A stretch of DNA of 64,000 nucleotides from AV40 sp038230255 (GTDB lineage: Bacteria > Verrucomicrobiota > Verrucomicrobiia > Chthoniobacterales > UBA10450): contig JBBRNP010000006.1 in NCBI GenBank assembly GCA_038230255.1, positions 124,001 to 188,000 on the forward strand. Direction: 5' to 3'. Under the pieces are notes generated by a model. That model was not told the DNA's origin and did no database searches. It saw only the letters and a list, made by a program, of their open reading frames with translations. The position numbers were made by a program, and so were the translations under genes. Of this stretch, positions 8,632 through 17,665 are shown piece after piece (position 1 is the first letter of the stretch; the number at the start of each line of letters is the position of its first letter).

Positions 8632-9396
8632 TTACTTCGACCAGTTTGGCGGGCGTTTTTCGTTGAACGCCGAGATGCCTTCACGCGCTTCCGACGATTC
8701 GCGGGCCTGCATGTGATGCTTCAACGCAAGATCGACATCCTCCTTGACCGATGTGGACCAAAGTTCTTCGATCAAACGCTTGGTTTGCGTGATCGCGTTG
8801 GGCGCGCCTTTCAAAACGGAATCGGCGAACTTTTGCGCCTCGTTCATCACCTCGTCTCGCGCAACCACACGATTGACTAGACCGATTTCGCGCGCGCGAT
8901 CAGCATCGATTAATTCTGCGCCCAGCACCAACTCCCGCATATTGCGCTCGCCGACTTGGCGGCGCAAAAAAGTCATGACCAGTCCCGCGACCAAACCGCG
9001 CCGAACTTCCGGATAACCGATCTTTGTTTTCTCGGCGGCCACGACAAAATCACAGGCCGACATGATTCCGGCGCCGCCCGCAACTGCGGCACCATGAACG
9101 GCCGCGATTGTGACAAGTCGCGTTTCGGCGAGCGTGATTAAGGTCTGAGCGACCATTTCGGCGGTCGCGTGCGCGTTCTTTTCATCGGCTGCCGCTTTCA
9201 AATCGAGTCCGGTGCAAAACGCCGCACCCGCGCCGCGCAAAATCATCACGCGTTCATTCGGCTGATCGGAAGCGACTTTGATCGCGGCAATTAATTCGTT
9301 CAGCAGCTCAATCGTCAGGGAGTTGCGCCGTTCGGGACGATTCAACGTCACGACCGTGATCTGCGGACCCTGTTTCTCGATCAGAACGACTGGCAT
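8632..9396 (-). CDS. Enoyl-CoA hydratase/isomerase family protein
   Basis: Crotonase-fold enzyme of acyl-CoA metabolism, 254 residues. The oxyanion-hole segments are AAFCTGLDLKAAADE and HGAAVAGGAGIMSACDFVVA. The active-site region is KIGYPEVRRGLVAGLVMTFL with a conserved Glu. It lies 37 bases after the carboxyltransferase gene on the same strand, so it may act in the same branched-chain degradation route (for example methylglutaconyl-CoA hydratase). Substrate is inferred only from that neighbour. Confidence 0.85.
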   Translation of the reverse strand: MPVVLIEKQGPQITVVTLNRPERRNSLTIELLNELIAAIKVASDQPNERVMILRGAGAAFCTGLDLKAAADEKNAHATAEMVAQTLITLAETRLVTIAAVHGAAVAGGAGIMSACDFVVAAEKTKIGYPEVRRGLVAGLVMTFLRRQVGERNMRELVLGAELIDADRAREIGLVNRVVARDEVMNEAQKFADSVLKGAPNAITQTKRLIEELWSTSVKEDVDLALKHHMQARESSEAREGISAFNEKRPPNWSK

Positions 9397-9433
9397 AAAT
9401 CAGAGGTCACACATCAGAAGTCAGCGATCAGCA

Positions 9434-11065
9434 TTAAACTTGAATGACGCCGGTGTGGAAGCGCGCTTTCGGCATGGGGCGCGACACATATTGAAGCAAC
9501 TGAATCAACGCATCGCGCGTTTCGTGCGGCTGAACAATGGCGTCAACCCAGCCCCGCGCCGCACCGTAACGAATATCGGTTTGCTCTTCGTAGCTCCGTT
9601 TCACTTTCTTGCGAAGCTCATCGAGCTCTTCATGAGACGCCTTTTTGTCGCCGCGATCACGTGCACGCGCGAGAATTGAAAAGACTGTGTCCGAAGCCTG
9701 GGCAGCGCCCATCACCGCGTAACGCGCAGTCGGCCACGCCACGATGAAGCGCGGATCGTAGGCCTTACCACAGAGCGCGTAGTTGCCGGCGCCAAACGAA
9801 CCGCCCACTACTACGGTGATTTTCGGAACCACTGAATTGCTGACCGCGTTCACCAGTTTCGCGCCGCTTCGAATGATCCCGCTTTGTTCCGCGTCGCGCC
9901 CGACCATGAATCCGGTGACGTCCTGGAAAAAAATGATCGGCAGCCCGTCTTGATTACAAGACATCACGAAACGCGCGGCCTTATCGGCGCTGTCCGGATA
10001 AATGACGCCGCCCATTTGGATTCCTTCCTTTTTCGTCCGCACCTGCAGCCGTTGACTGGCGACAATGCCGACTGGCCGGCCGCCAATGCGTGCGTAAGCC
10101 GTCACCAGGGTCTTGCCGTAATCGGCTTTGTATTCGTCGATTGAGTTTGAATCGACCACGGCCGCGAGCAAATCCCGCGCGTCGTAATTCTTCTGACCAT
10201 CGAGACTGATTAAGTCATAGACCGAGTCCGCGGTCTTCACTGTCTTCAAAACCTTCTTCTCGATTGTGGAACCGCCCGCGTTTTTCGCTTCTGGCAAGAG
10301 CGCAACCAGCGAACGCAACCGTTTCAAACAGGATTCGTCGGTCTTCTCGTAGAAATCGACGGTGCCGCTAATTTCCGAATGCATTTTCGCGCCGCCCAGC
10401 TCTTCTTGTTCGACAACCTGACCGATGGCGGCCTTGACCAGCGACGGGCCGGCGAGATACAGCCCGCTGCCCTCGGTCATCAAGATCTTATCGCAGAGAA
10501 CGGGAAGATAAGCCCCGCCCGCCACACAATTTCCCATGATTGCCGCCAACTGCGGAATTCCCGCCGCGGAAATGACTGAGTTGTTCCGAAAGATCCGGCC
10601 GAAGTCGTCTTCGTCCGGAAAGATTTCGTCCTGCATCGGCAGAAAAACGCCGGCCGAATCGACCAGATAAATAATCGGCAGCGAACATTCGAAGGCGATT
10701 CGTTGCGCGCGCAAAAGTTTTTTGACGGTCGCGGGAAAAAACGCGCCGGCTTTGACGCTCGCGTCGTTCGCGATGATCATGCACGGAATTCCCGCCACGT
10801 TTCCGATGCCGGCGACCGTTCCGGCGGCGACGATGTTCCCCCACTCTTCGTACATTTTGTAGGCCGCCCAAAGTCCGATCTCGAAAAATTGCGCGTCTTT
10901 GTCGAGGAGTTGGCTGATTCGCTCACGCGCCGGCAGACGGCCGAGTTTGCGCTGCCGTTCGAGTCCGCCTTTTCCGCCGCCCTGTCGCAGGAGCGCTTCC
11001 TGTTTTAAGATTTCGCGGCAGAACTCTCGCAACGGCTCACCGGAAGATGTCGATGTTCGGGCCAT
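9434..11065 (-). CDS. Acyl-CoA carboxylase carboxyltransferase (beta) subunit, methylcrotonyl-CoA type
   Basis: Transfers carboxyl from biotin to an acyl-CoA. The 543-residue protein carries the two crotonase-like halves of the family: N half with AAGTVAGIGNVAGIPCMIIA and YLVDSAGVFLPMQDEIFPD, C half with FFQDVTGFMVGRDAEQSGII and GGSFGAGNYALCGKAYDP. The VFLPMQDEIFPDEDDFGRIF segment resembles methylcrotonyl-CoA (leucine breakdown) more than propionyl-CoA carboxylase. The biotin-carboxylase partner is not in the window. The downstream enoyl-CoA hydratase gene fits an acyl-CoA degradation operon. Confidence 0.85.
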   Translation of the reverse strand: MARTSTSSGEPLREFCREILKQEALLRQGGGKGGLERQRKLGRLPARERISQLLDKDAQFFEIGLWAAYKMYEEWGNIVAAGTVAGIGNVAGIPCMIIANDASVKAGAFFPATVKKLLRAQRIAFECSLPIIYLVDSAGVFLPMQDEIFPDEDDFGRIFRNNSVISAAGIPQLAAIMGNCVAGGAYLPVLCDKILMTEGSGLYLAGPSLVKAAIGQVVEQEELGGAKMHSEISGTVDFYEKTDESCLKRLRSLVALLPEAKNAGGSTIEKKVLKTVKTADSVYDLISLDGQKNYDARDLLAAVVDSNSIDEYKADYGKTLVTAYARIGGRPVGIVASQRLQVRTKKEGIQMGGVIYPDSADKAARFVMSCNQDGLPIIFFQDVTGFMVGRDAEQSGIIRSGAKLVNAVSNSVVPKITVVVGGSFGAGNYALCGKAYDPRFIVAWPTARYAVMGAAQASDTVFSILARARDRGDKKASHEELDELRKKVKRSYEEQTDIRYGAARGWVDAIVQPHETRDALIQLLQYVSRPMPKARFHTGVIQV

Positions 11066-11131
11066 GCGAAAAAGGGTTTAATCCGCGAAGCGTGCCGAAT
11101 CAAGCATTGCGCTAGAGGCGATTGACCTCAA

Positions 11132-11152
11132 TCGGTCCGAGCCGGACTGGCG
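11132..11152 (+). repeat. Short dispersed repeat GGTCCGAGCCGGAYTGGCG, copy 1
   Basis: GGTCCGAGCCGGACTGGCG occurs here in the gap after the carboxyltransferase start and again at 39149 (GGTCCGAGCCGGATTGGCG), directly after an ABC permease stop. With one difference in 19 bases and both copies intergenic, this is a dispersed repeat rather than coincidence. No function is evident. Confidence 0.55.
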
Positions 11153-11157
11153 TTCGC

Positions 11158-11183
11158 GGGCGGTTCGGTGAACCGCCCCTACC
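11158..11183. repeat. Palindromic hairpin followed by CTAC (half of a paired-hairpin repeat)
   Basis: GGGCGGTTC-GGT-GAACCGCCC forms a perfect 9-bp stem with a 3-base loop, followed by CTACC. The layout (short stem, 3-base loop, CTAC end) matches one half of the paired-hairpin elements at 22952 and 33525. It lies between the carboxyltransferase and a small membrane-protein gene. It could also act as an RNA hairpin, but no T-tract follows on either strand. Confidence 0.6.
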
Positions 11184-11186
11184 AAC

Positions 11187-11489
11187 TTAATAAATGTCGG
11201 TCTCGGTGGAATAACCCGAGTCGCCGCGAATGGAGCGCAAACGCGCGCGGCTGCCCCGCTCCGATTCCGGACGATTGATCCGCTCCAGCGCGATCTTCAC
11301 CAGAAATGGCACTGCGGCCAAGGCGCCGACCGACATCAACGCGATGGCGGCGGTCTGTCGGGTTGGACGGTTGATCTTGTCGGCAACCAACATTCCGATT
11401 CCAAGTCCGAACGCGGTGCGCGTCAGGGTGAGCAAATTGTCCAACGGAATCTGGTCGGCCGTTTTTGGAATGGATACCGAGAGAGACAT
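11187..11489 (-). CDS. Small membrane protein of unknown function
   Basis: A 100-residue protein with two predicted membrane segments: TLTRTAFGLGIGMLVADK (about residues 22-39) and AAIALMSVGALAAVPFLVKI (about 47-66). A basic, arginine-rich C-terminal tail follows (ESERGSRARLRSIRGDSGY). I do not recognise the family. The ATG at 11489 is divergent from the guanylyltransferase gene at 11573, so the 83-base gap probably holds both promoters. Confidence 0.6.
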   Translation of the reverse strand: MSLSVSIPKTADQIPLDNLLTLTRTAFGLGIGMLVADKINRPTRQTAAIALMSVGALAAVPFLVKIALERINRPESERGSRARLRSIRGDSGYSTETDIY

Positions 11490-11572
11490 CGGCTACTTAT
11501 AAGTCCCGTTTGCGAAAAAGAAATGGGAAAATCCCCGTGCTGGCGTGATCTCCGCTATTGGCAGCTTTTGAA

Positions 11573-12643
11573 ATGTCGAATCCGATTTATGCGCTCATTC
11601 TCGCCGGCGGCAGCGGCGAGCGTTTCTGGCCGTTGAGCCGGCGTAATCGTCCCAAGCAATTGCTGCGCCTCGTTTCCGAGCGCACTTTGCTCGAAGAAAC
11701 AATCGCGCGACTGGACGGCTTCGTGCCGAACGAGCGCATTCTCATTCTCACCAACGTCGAACAAGAAAAAGCTGTTCGCGATTTGCTCAAAGGTTTTCCG
11801 AAACAAAATATCATCGCCGAACCGGCCAAACGCGACACCGCTGCGGCGGTCGCGCTCGGCGCGGGCTGGGTCGCAGCTCGAGATCATTCGGCGACGATGC
11901 TGGCATTTCCGGCGGATCACGTGATTCCTGATCGCACCGCTTTTCAAGAAACAATGAAAACCGCAGCTGCAGCCGCGGAAGAAACGGGCGCGCTGGTAAC
12001 CATTGGAATTAAACCGACCTGGGCGTGTCCCGGTTTCGGTTACATCGAGCAAGGCGAGCCAGTGCGGTTGCGCGGCGACGGAAAAATCGCCGTTCACCGC
12101 GTTATCCGGTTTCGCGAGAAACCGAATGTCGATCTGGCCGAGTCCTTTATCCGAAAAGGAAATTTTCGCTGGAACGCCGGCATGTTTGTCTGGCCGGTGC
12201 CAACGGTGCTGAGCGAATTCAACCGGCACGCACCCGAGTTGGCCGACTTCATCTCGCAAGTCCGGTCGTCGAAAGATCTCGAAACGGTTTTGCATGAGCG
12301 TTTCGCGAAACTGCCGCGAATTTCGTTCGATTACGCGATCATGGAAAAAGCCGACCGCGTTTTGGTGGTCGAAGCGAGTTTCGATTGGGACGATGTCGGC
12401 AGTTGGCAGGCGGTCGCGCGCTATTTCAAGAACGATGAGCATGGTAACGCCGCCAACACCGCGCTGATTGCGCTCGATTCCAGTGACAACGTTATTTTCA
12501 ACGATGGCGAAACGACCGTCGCGCTGCTCGGAGTGCACAACTTGATCGTCGTGCGCACAGGCGACGCAATTTTGATCTGCCACCGTCATCAGGCCGAGAA
12601 GATCAAAAATCTTGTCGGAAAATTGCCCCCGGAGCTGCAATAG
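11573..12643 (+). CDS. manC: Mannose-1-phosphate guanylyltransferase
   Basis: Makes GDP-mannose from GTP and mannose-1-phosphate for surface glycans. The 356-residue protein starts MSNPIYALILAGGSGERFWP with the nucleotidyl-transfer signature GGSGERFWPLSRRNRPKQLL. It also has AFPADHVIPD, GFGYIEQGEP, FREKPN and SFDWDDVGSW, all typical of the GDP-mannose pyrophosphorylase class. It lacks the C-terminal phosphomannose-isomerase domain of bifunctional ManC. A TTG-initiated frame runs upstream to 11558, but the ATG at 11573 fits the family start. Confidence 0.9.
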   Translation: MSNPIYALILAGGSGERFWPLSRRNRPKQLLRLVSERTLLEETIARLDGFVPNERILILTNVEQEKAVRDLLKGFPKQNIIAEPAKRDTAAAVALGAGWVAARDHSATMLAFPADHVIPDRTAFQETMKTAAAAAEETGALVTIGIKPTWACPGFGYIEQGEPVRLRGDGKIAVHRVIRFREKPNVDLAESFIRKGNFRWNAGMFVWPVPTVLSEFNRHAPELADFISQVRSSKDLETVLHERFAKLPRISFDYAIMEKADRVLVVEASFDWDDVGSWQAVARYFKNDEHGNAANTALIALDSSDNVIFNDGETTVALLGVHNLIVVRTGDAILICHRHQAEKIKNLVGKLPPELQ

Positions 12644-12659
12644 TTTCGCCGCCGCGAAC

Positions 12660-13097
12660 ATGAATCCAATCCTGGGGATCGATTTCGGTCGCGCACGAAT
12701 CGGAGTGGCCATTTCAGATGAATTGCGTTTGCTGGCGCACCCGCTTGAGACAATTCCGGCGAACAAAGACTCGGGGAAGCGAATTGCGGAAATCGTTCGA
12801 GAACGAAAGATCGACAAAGTCGTAGTTGGAGTTCCACGACAGATGAGCGGCGAAATCGGCACAGCCGCCAACGAGGCGCTGGAATTCGTGGCCAAACTTC
12901 GCGCACAGCTCCCGTGTCCAGTTGAAACATGGGACGAACGACTGACAACTGTTGCGGCGAATCGCGCGCTCAGAGATGCGGGAAAGAAAACCCGCCAGAC
13001 GCGCAAGTTTGTCGATCAAGTCGCAGCCCAAATGATTTTGCAAGGCTATCTCGACCGCGACAGTGCGACGATGTCAGCAAAGGAAATTCCGCGCTGA
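12660..13097 (+). CDS. ruvX: Holliday-junction resolvase-like / pre-16S rRNA nuclease YqgF
   Basis: RNase H-fold nuclease, in many bacteria involved in 16S rRNA 5'-end maturation. The 145-residue product starts MNPILGIDFGRARIGVAISD with the first catalytic Asp in GIDFG. It also has VVGVPRQMSGEIG, the ETWDERLTTVAA segment with the acidic residue, and FVDQVAAQMILQGYLD near the end. The ATG at 12660 gives normal family length; an open frame upstream to 12612 adds a non-family extension overlapping manC. Five bases separate it from truA. Confidence 0.92.
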   Translation: MNPILGIDFGRARIGVAISDELRLLAHPLETIPANKDSGKRIAEIVRERKIDKVVVGVPRQMSGEIGTAANEALEFVAKLRAQLPCPVETWDERLTTVAANRALRDAGKKTRQTRKFVDQVAAQMILQGYLDRDSATMSAKEIPR

Positions 13098-13102
13098 TCG
13101 AA

Positions 13103-13846
13103 ATGTCGTCGCGGCTTAAGTTAACCGTTGCTTATGACGGCGCGGCCTTCGCCGGCTGGCAGAGCCAGGCACATCGCAACGCTGTCCAGGACGAACTGGA
13201 ACGTGCCTTGCAGAAGATCAGCGGCCAGCACATCCGCGTTCACGGCGCCGGACGCACCGATGCCGGTGTTCACGCGCTCGCTCAATGCGCACATGTCGAT
13301 CTTCCGGACAAACGGATGTCGATCGAGCGCTGGAGAAAAGCGCTCAACGCAGTCTTGCCGGCCGCTCTTCGGATTTTGCGCTGCCAATACGTGTCGCCAA
13401 AGTTTCACGCCCGCTTTTCCGCCACTGGAAAACTTTATCGCTACCGAATTTGGGCAGCGCCAATCTTGCCGCCGCTCGAGCTGGGTCGCGCGTGGCACAT
13501 TTTCACACCCCTGGATGTCGATCTTTTGAGGGCTGCCGGACAAAAATTTATCGGGACACATTATTTCGCGGCGTTCGCGGCCAACAGTGGCAAGAAAGAA
13601 AAGGACACCACACGGACAATTCGGGCGGTTCGCGTTCGGCGAAGTGGGCCGCGTGTGACCATCGACGTCGCGGGCGACGGTTTTCTTTACAAGATGGTCC
13701 GGCTAATGGTCGGTGCGATGACACATGTCGCGCTCGGCAAAATGGATCTAAACGAAATCCCCACACGGCTGAAGTCGGGGCGCGCGGATGCCTCCCGGAT
13801 TGTCGCGCCGGCAGAAGGTTTGTACTTAGTGAAGATTTGGTACTGA
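13103..13846 (+). CDS. truA: tRNA pseudouridine(38-40) synthase
   Basis: Converts uridine to pseudouridine in the tRNA anticodon arm. The 247-residue protein starts MSSRLKLTVAYDGAAFAGWQ. The catalytic Asp is in the canonical GAGRTDAGVHALAQ. Other signatures are FHARFSATGKLYRYRIW, GTHYFAAFAANSG and GDGFLYKMVRLMVGAMTHVA. The longer open frame from 12929 runs through ruvX in another phase and is not real. It is probably co-transcribed with ruvX. Confidence 0.95.
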   Translation: MSSRLKLTVAYDGAAFAGWQSQAHRNAVQDELERALQKISGQHIRVHGAGRTDAGVHALAQCAHVDLPDKRMSIERWRKALNAVLPAALRILRCQYVSPKFHARFSATGKLYRYRIWAAPILPPLELGRAWHIFTPLDVDLLRAAGQKFIGTHYFAAFAANSGKKEKDTTRTIRAVRVRRSGPRVTIDVAGDGFLYKMVRLMVGAMTHVALGKMDLNEIPTRLKSGRADASRIVAPAEGLYLVKIWY

Positions 13847-13921
13847 CTCTGCTTTGAGGTCAGCTGGCGCCGGCCGGCATGTGAGCAGTCGTGATGGCAG
13901 GAGAGCTGCTTTATTGAAATT

Positions 13922-16900
13922 ATGGTAGATCCGTCGGTCGACGCCTCCGTACCAAGAGTCTTGAAAGCCCGTCGACGGTCGATCTTCGGCCGCCTCAGCG
14001 GCTGGCTTTTTAGTCAGCGCCATTTTCATCTCAAGTTGCTTTCCGGAACGACCGTCGGTGTCACGGTTATCATTTTCCTGGTCGGCATTTTCCTGCTCGT
14101 GACCTTGCGCAACCATTACCAGGATTCGCTCCGCACTCACACCATCGAAGTGATGCGGCTCAGCAGCCTGATCGAGAACGATATCGCTGGTCTGGAAAGC
14201 AGTCACCGCGGTTATCTCTTGAGCGGCAACGACGATTACATCGCCCCGTTTGCAAAGAAGCGGGACGTTATTAAGCAGCGGATTGAAGACTTAACCGCCC
14301 TGATTCTGGATGCTCCGCGGCAGCGCAAACGGGTAATCAAGGTCCAGGAAGTCGTTCAAAGATGGCTCGACACAGTCGCCACTCCGGAAATGACTGCGCG
14401 GCGAGCCAAGAGCAGCACGCCCGCAAAACCCGAGACAAATGCCGGCGGTTCCTTTGTGCTCGGCAATTCTCTCCTCGACCAAGCACGCGAAGTTCTCCAG
14501 TCGCTGCAAGATGAAGAGCAGATCGTGCTCAATCAGCGCATGCACGATCAGGAATGGGCGACGCAATCGGCCCAAATATTGGATTTTCTGCCGAAACTCG
14601 ATCGTTCAGTCGTGGAAATGGAAAAGGAGAAACGCGGCTATCTGCTCACCGGCGAGAACAGTTTCGTCGAAGCCCACAAACGCGCGATCGCGGATTTTTA
14701 CACTTACAACGGTTATCTGTCGATTTTGGTTGCGAGTTCTCCGACGCAAGCTCAACTGCTGGCCGAAATCCGTTCGAACGTAGAGCTATGGATCAACAAG
14801 TCAGCCACTCCGCAAATCGACGCTAAACGTGCCGGCAAAGATGCTGAGGCCCTCGCTTTGATTGGAGTCGGCGAAACCATGATGGGCGGTATCCGCCAGA
14901 AGCTGACTGATTTCGAAAGAAACCAGCTCAACGTTTACGAACTGCGCGCAAGCTCGGCCACTCGTCAGAGAATCTTTCGGACGTCCGCTCTGGCCTTCGT
15001 TGCCCTTTTCGCCGTCATCCTGCTGGTGGCTTCCAACAGCTACAGTTTTGTTCTGGTTCGTCGCCAGCTCTCGGAGCTCGAAGGCGCCGAGACTCACATT
15101 CGCTCGGTGATCGAGAACATCCTCGACGGAATGATCACGGTCGATGAGAACGGGGTGATTCGCTCGATGAATCCAGCGGCGGAAAAAATGTTCGGCTGTC
15201 GCGACAACGAGATGATCGGCCACAATTTCACCCGGCTGGTTCCGAAACGTTACGAAAGCGAGCACGACTCCAAGCCGGTGGTTTGCAACTGGACGGAGAT
15301 CATGCGCCGCACCGGCGGCAGCACCCTGGCTCTCGGCCGGACCCGTAAACATATCACTTTCCCGGTCGAAATGTCGCTCAGCGAAATGATCATCGATCAG
15401 CAGCGGCTCTACGTCGCGATGGTTCGCGACGTGACCGAGCGTAAACGTTTTGAACAACAGATCTCGACGGAAAAGGAAAGTCTCGCCGTAACGCTTCGCG
15501 CGATCGGTGACGGCGTTATCACCACCGATGTCGACGGCAAGGTGATCATGATGAACAGCGAAGCGGAAAAATTGACCGGATGGGGCTCCACAGAGGGAAT
15601 CGGCCAACCGTTGAAATCGGTCTTTGACGTCACGGTCGATCTTGCCGCGCAAGCGAAAACGCAGAAGAGCGGTTATCGGAGCGAGGCGCAATCGATTTTG
15701 CTCAATCTCCCCGAAAACGTGACCCTGACCTCGCGCGACGGCAGTGAGCGCGTGATCGAACAAGTGGCCTCGCCGATTCGCGACGCCAAGAATGAAATCG
15801 CCGGTGTCGTCCTTGTTTTCCGCGATATCACCGCGCGGCAACGAGCCGACGCAGAGCGCCGCAAAGCGGAAACGCTGGAGCAGCTCGGACTGCTCGCCGG
15901 CGGCATTGCGCACGATTTCAATAACCTTCTCACCGCAATTATCGGCAACATTTCCCTCGCCTCCCTGCTTCTCCCGCCGGATGACGAAATGGCGGGGCGT
16001 TTGGACGACGCGAAAAATGCGTCGCTCCGTGCGCGCGATCTCGCCCAACAACTTCTCACCTTTGCTCGCGGCGGGGCGCCAATTAAAAAGACCGCGTCGA
16101 TCGGAAAACTAATTCAAGACACGGTCAGCTTTTCGCTACGCGGCAGTCACAACCGGAGCGAATTCGAGTTCGGGGAAGATCTCGCGCCGGCTGAAATTGA
16201 TTCCGGCCAGGTTAGCCAGGTGATCGCGAACCTTGTCGTCAACGCCGATCAGGCGATGCCAAATGGCGGCACGCTCCATGTCGGCTGCGACAATTTTTGT
16301 TACGACACCAACGACGCAGTCATACCCGATCTTGTTCCCGGAGATTACGTTCGCATCCGGATCCGCGATGAGGGCGTGGGCATACCGGAAAAATACATGA
16401 AGCGGATTTTCGACCCCTACTTCACCACCAAACCGAAAGGGAATGGACTCGGCCTCGCTACCGCTTACTCCATCATCAAAAATCACAATGGCTTGATGAC
16501 GGTCGAATCTGAAGTGCACGTCGGCACGACCTTTACGATTTATCTGCCAGCCGCGCAGTATCAGGAGCAATTGCCGGTTGAGGCACCGCGAACTTTGACG
16601 CCGGCAATGTCCGGGACCGGCCGCGTCCTGGTTGTCGATGATGAAGACGCGATTCGCGACCTTGTTGAATTCACCCTGACCCGACTTGGTTACGACGTTT
16701 CGCAAGCCGCGACTGCGCTTCAAGGCGTAGAGATGTATCAGGAAAGACTCAGAATCGGCAAACGATTCGACGTCGTCATTCTTGATTTGACGCTTCCCGG
16801 CGGCATGGGCGGAAAGGAAGCGATCAAGAAGTTAATCGAGATAGATCCGACGGTGAACGCGATTGTGTCGAGTGGTTACGCCACCGATGCGACCATGAGC

Positions 16901-17041
16901 CGATATCAGGATTTCGGATTCCGCGGCGTCATCGCCAAACCGTACGAAGCTGCTGAGCTAGGCAAAATCGTCCATGAGGTGATCGAATCGAGCCGCGTCA
17001 ACGTCGTTAGCCTCAATTATCCGTCCGAGGCGGCGGGTTGA
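13922..17041 (+). CDS. Hybrid sensor histidine kinase (paired CHASE3-like sensor, PAS-PAS, kinase, receiver)
   Basis: A 1039-residue membrane sensor of unknown signal. In order: cytoplasmic stub; membrane helix about 40-62 (VGVTVIIFLVGIFLLVTLR); two CHASE3-like helical repeats about 63-190 and 200-340, each with a glycine-tyrosine core (SSHRGYLLSGND and KEKRGYLLTGEN); second helix about 352-376; two PAS domains about 385-500 and 515-640; HisKA with phospho-acceptor His664 in GGIAHDFNNLLTA; ATPase domain with NLVVNADQAM and DEGVGIPEKY; and a receiver with Asp955 in VVILDLTLPGGMGG. No partner regulator is adjacent. Confidence 0.92.
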   Translation: MVDPSVDASVPRVLKARRRSIFGRLSGWLFSQRHFHLKLLSGTTVGVTVIIFLVGIFLLVTLRNHYQDSLRTHTIEVMRLSSLIENDIAGLESSHRGYLLSGNDDYIAPFAKKRDVIKQRIEDLTALILDAPRQRKRVIKVQEVVQRWLDTVATPEMTARRAKSSTPAKPETNAGGSFVLGNSLLDQAREVLQSLQDEEQIVLNQRMHDQEWATQSAQILDFLPKLDRSVVEMEKEKRGYLLTGENSFVEAHKRAIADFYTYNGYLSILVASSPTQAQLLAEIRSNVELWINKSATPQIDAKRAGKDAEALALIGVGETMMGGIRQKLTDFERNQLNVYELRASSATRQRIFRTSALAFVALFAVILLVASNSYSFVLVRRQLSELEGAETHIRSVIENILDGMITVDENGVIRSMNPAAEKMFGCRDNEMIGHNFTRLVPKRYESEHDSKPVVCNWTEIMRRTGGSTLALGRTRKHITFPVEMSLSEMIIDQQRLYVAMVRDVTERKRFEQQISTEKESLAVTLRAIGDGVITTDVDGKVIMMNSEAEKLTGWGSTEGIGQPLKSVFDVTVDLAAQAKTQKSGYRSEAQSILLNLPENVTLTSRDGSERVIEQVASPIRDAKNEIAGVVLVFRDITARQRADAERRKAETLEQLGLLAGGIAHDFNNLLTAIIGNISLASLLLPPDDEMAGRLDDAKNASLRARDLAQQLLTFARGGAPIKKTASIGKLIQDTVSFSLRGSHNRSEFEFGEDLAPAEIDSGQVSQVIANLVVNADQAMPNGGTLHVGCDNFCYDTNDAVIPDLVPGDYVRIRIRDEGVGIPEKYMKRIFDPYFTTKPKGNGLGLATAYSIIKNHNGLMTVESEVHVGTTFTIYLPAAQYQEQLPVEAPRTLTPAMSGTGRVLVVDDEDAIRDLVEFTLTRLGYDVSQAATALQGVEMYQERLRIGKRFDVVILDLTLPGGMGGKEAIKKLIEIDPTVNAIVSSGYATDATMSRYQDFGFRGVIAKPYEAAELGKIVHEVIESSRVNVVSLNYPSEAAG

Positions 17042-17098
17042 TCCTCGCGGACTCTGTCTAGCGCCCGTCTAAGGCCTGTGCGGCTCGCACCTCAGAGG

Positions 17099-17560
17099 CT
17101 AATCCGCCGCCGGCGGCAATCCTTTCACGAAACGGAAACCGTTGCGCGTGTAGCCGGTTTTGTCGTAAAACTTGTGCGCCTCCTGACGTTCGAACCGGGT
17201 GTTCACGGCCACGCGCGAAATATTTTTCTGGGCGAGATCTTTTTCGGCGGCAGCAATGAGCGCATGACCGACGCCGCGCCCGCGCATTTTGTCTGACACA
17301 ACCAAAGCGAGAATTCGGCCCCCCGGGCTGTTATGTTCGTAACTGTAACACGTGAATGTGCCGATCATTCCGCAAACCTTGCCTTTGCTCACCGCAACAA
17401 ACGTCGCGTAATTCTTGTCGGCCCCAATTGCTTCCATTCGCATCTGCATTTCAGATGCGCGCGTTTCGTAACCGAGCTGCGTCATTAAATCGGCCAACGC
17501 TTCGACATCGGCGGCTTCGGCCGCGCGAATCGTAAGATCGACATCTTTCGCGTCGGCCAT
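17099..17560 (-). CDS. GNAT-family N-acetyltransferase
   Basis: A 153-residue acetyl-CoA-dependent transferase; substrate unknown. It starts DLTIRAAEAADVEALADLMT after a short leader, then has the acetyl-CoA-binding motif A VVSDKMRGRGVGHALIAAAE and the C-terminal RFERQEAHKFYDKTGYTRN typical of the fold. It converges on the hybrid kinase (57-base gap). A repeat element starts 3 bases upstream of its ATG, so its promoter may lie in or beyond that element. Confidence 0.88.
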   Translation of the reverse strand: MADAKDVDLTIRAAEAADVEALADLMTQLGYETRASEMQMRMEAIGADKNYATFVAVSKGKVCGMIGTFTCYSYEHNSPGGRILALVVSDKMRGRGVGHALIAAAEKDLAQKNISRVAVNTRFERQEAHKFYDKTGYTRNGFRFVKGLPPAAD

Positions 17561-17562
17561 TA

Positions 17563-17650
17563 GGTGGATCGAGCAGTCCCTTGCTCGATGTTAATTTGAG
17601 CGGCGAAGCCGCATTTATCTAGCATCGTTCGACGGAGCGGCCGATCCACC
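17563..17650 (+). repeat. 88-bp element with GGTGGATCG terminal inverted repeats, left copy
   Basis: The element begins GGTGGATCG and ends CGATCCACC. Internal features include an arm GATCGAGCAGTCCCTTGCTCGA and a core GCGGCGAAGCCGC. A near-identical copy lies in inverted orientation at 20476-20565, so the two flank the cysD-cysNC genes. The structure is that of a small non-autonomous (MITE-like) element; no transposase is present. Confidence 0.8.
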
Positions 17651-17665
17651 AAGAGAGAAACATAT

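Noticed and set aside
11555..13006. 483-residue minus-strand frame across manC and ruvX
   Set aside because: It lies antisense to two genes with clear catalytic motifs and has no recognisable protein features.
14801..16051. 416-residue minus-strand frame inside the histidine kinase
   Set aside because: Histidine-, arginine- and aspartate-rich shadow of a high-GC gene; the plus-strand PAS and HisKA motifs are intact.
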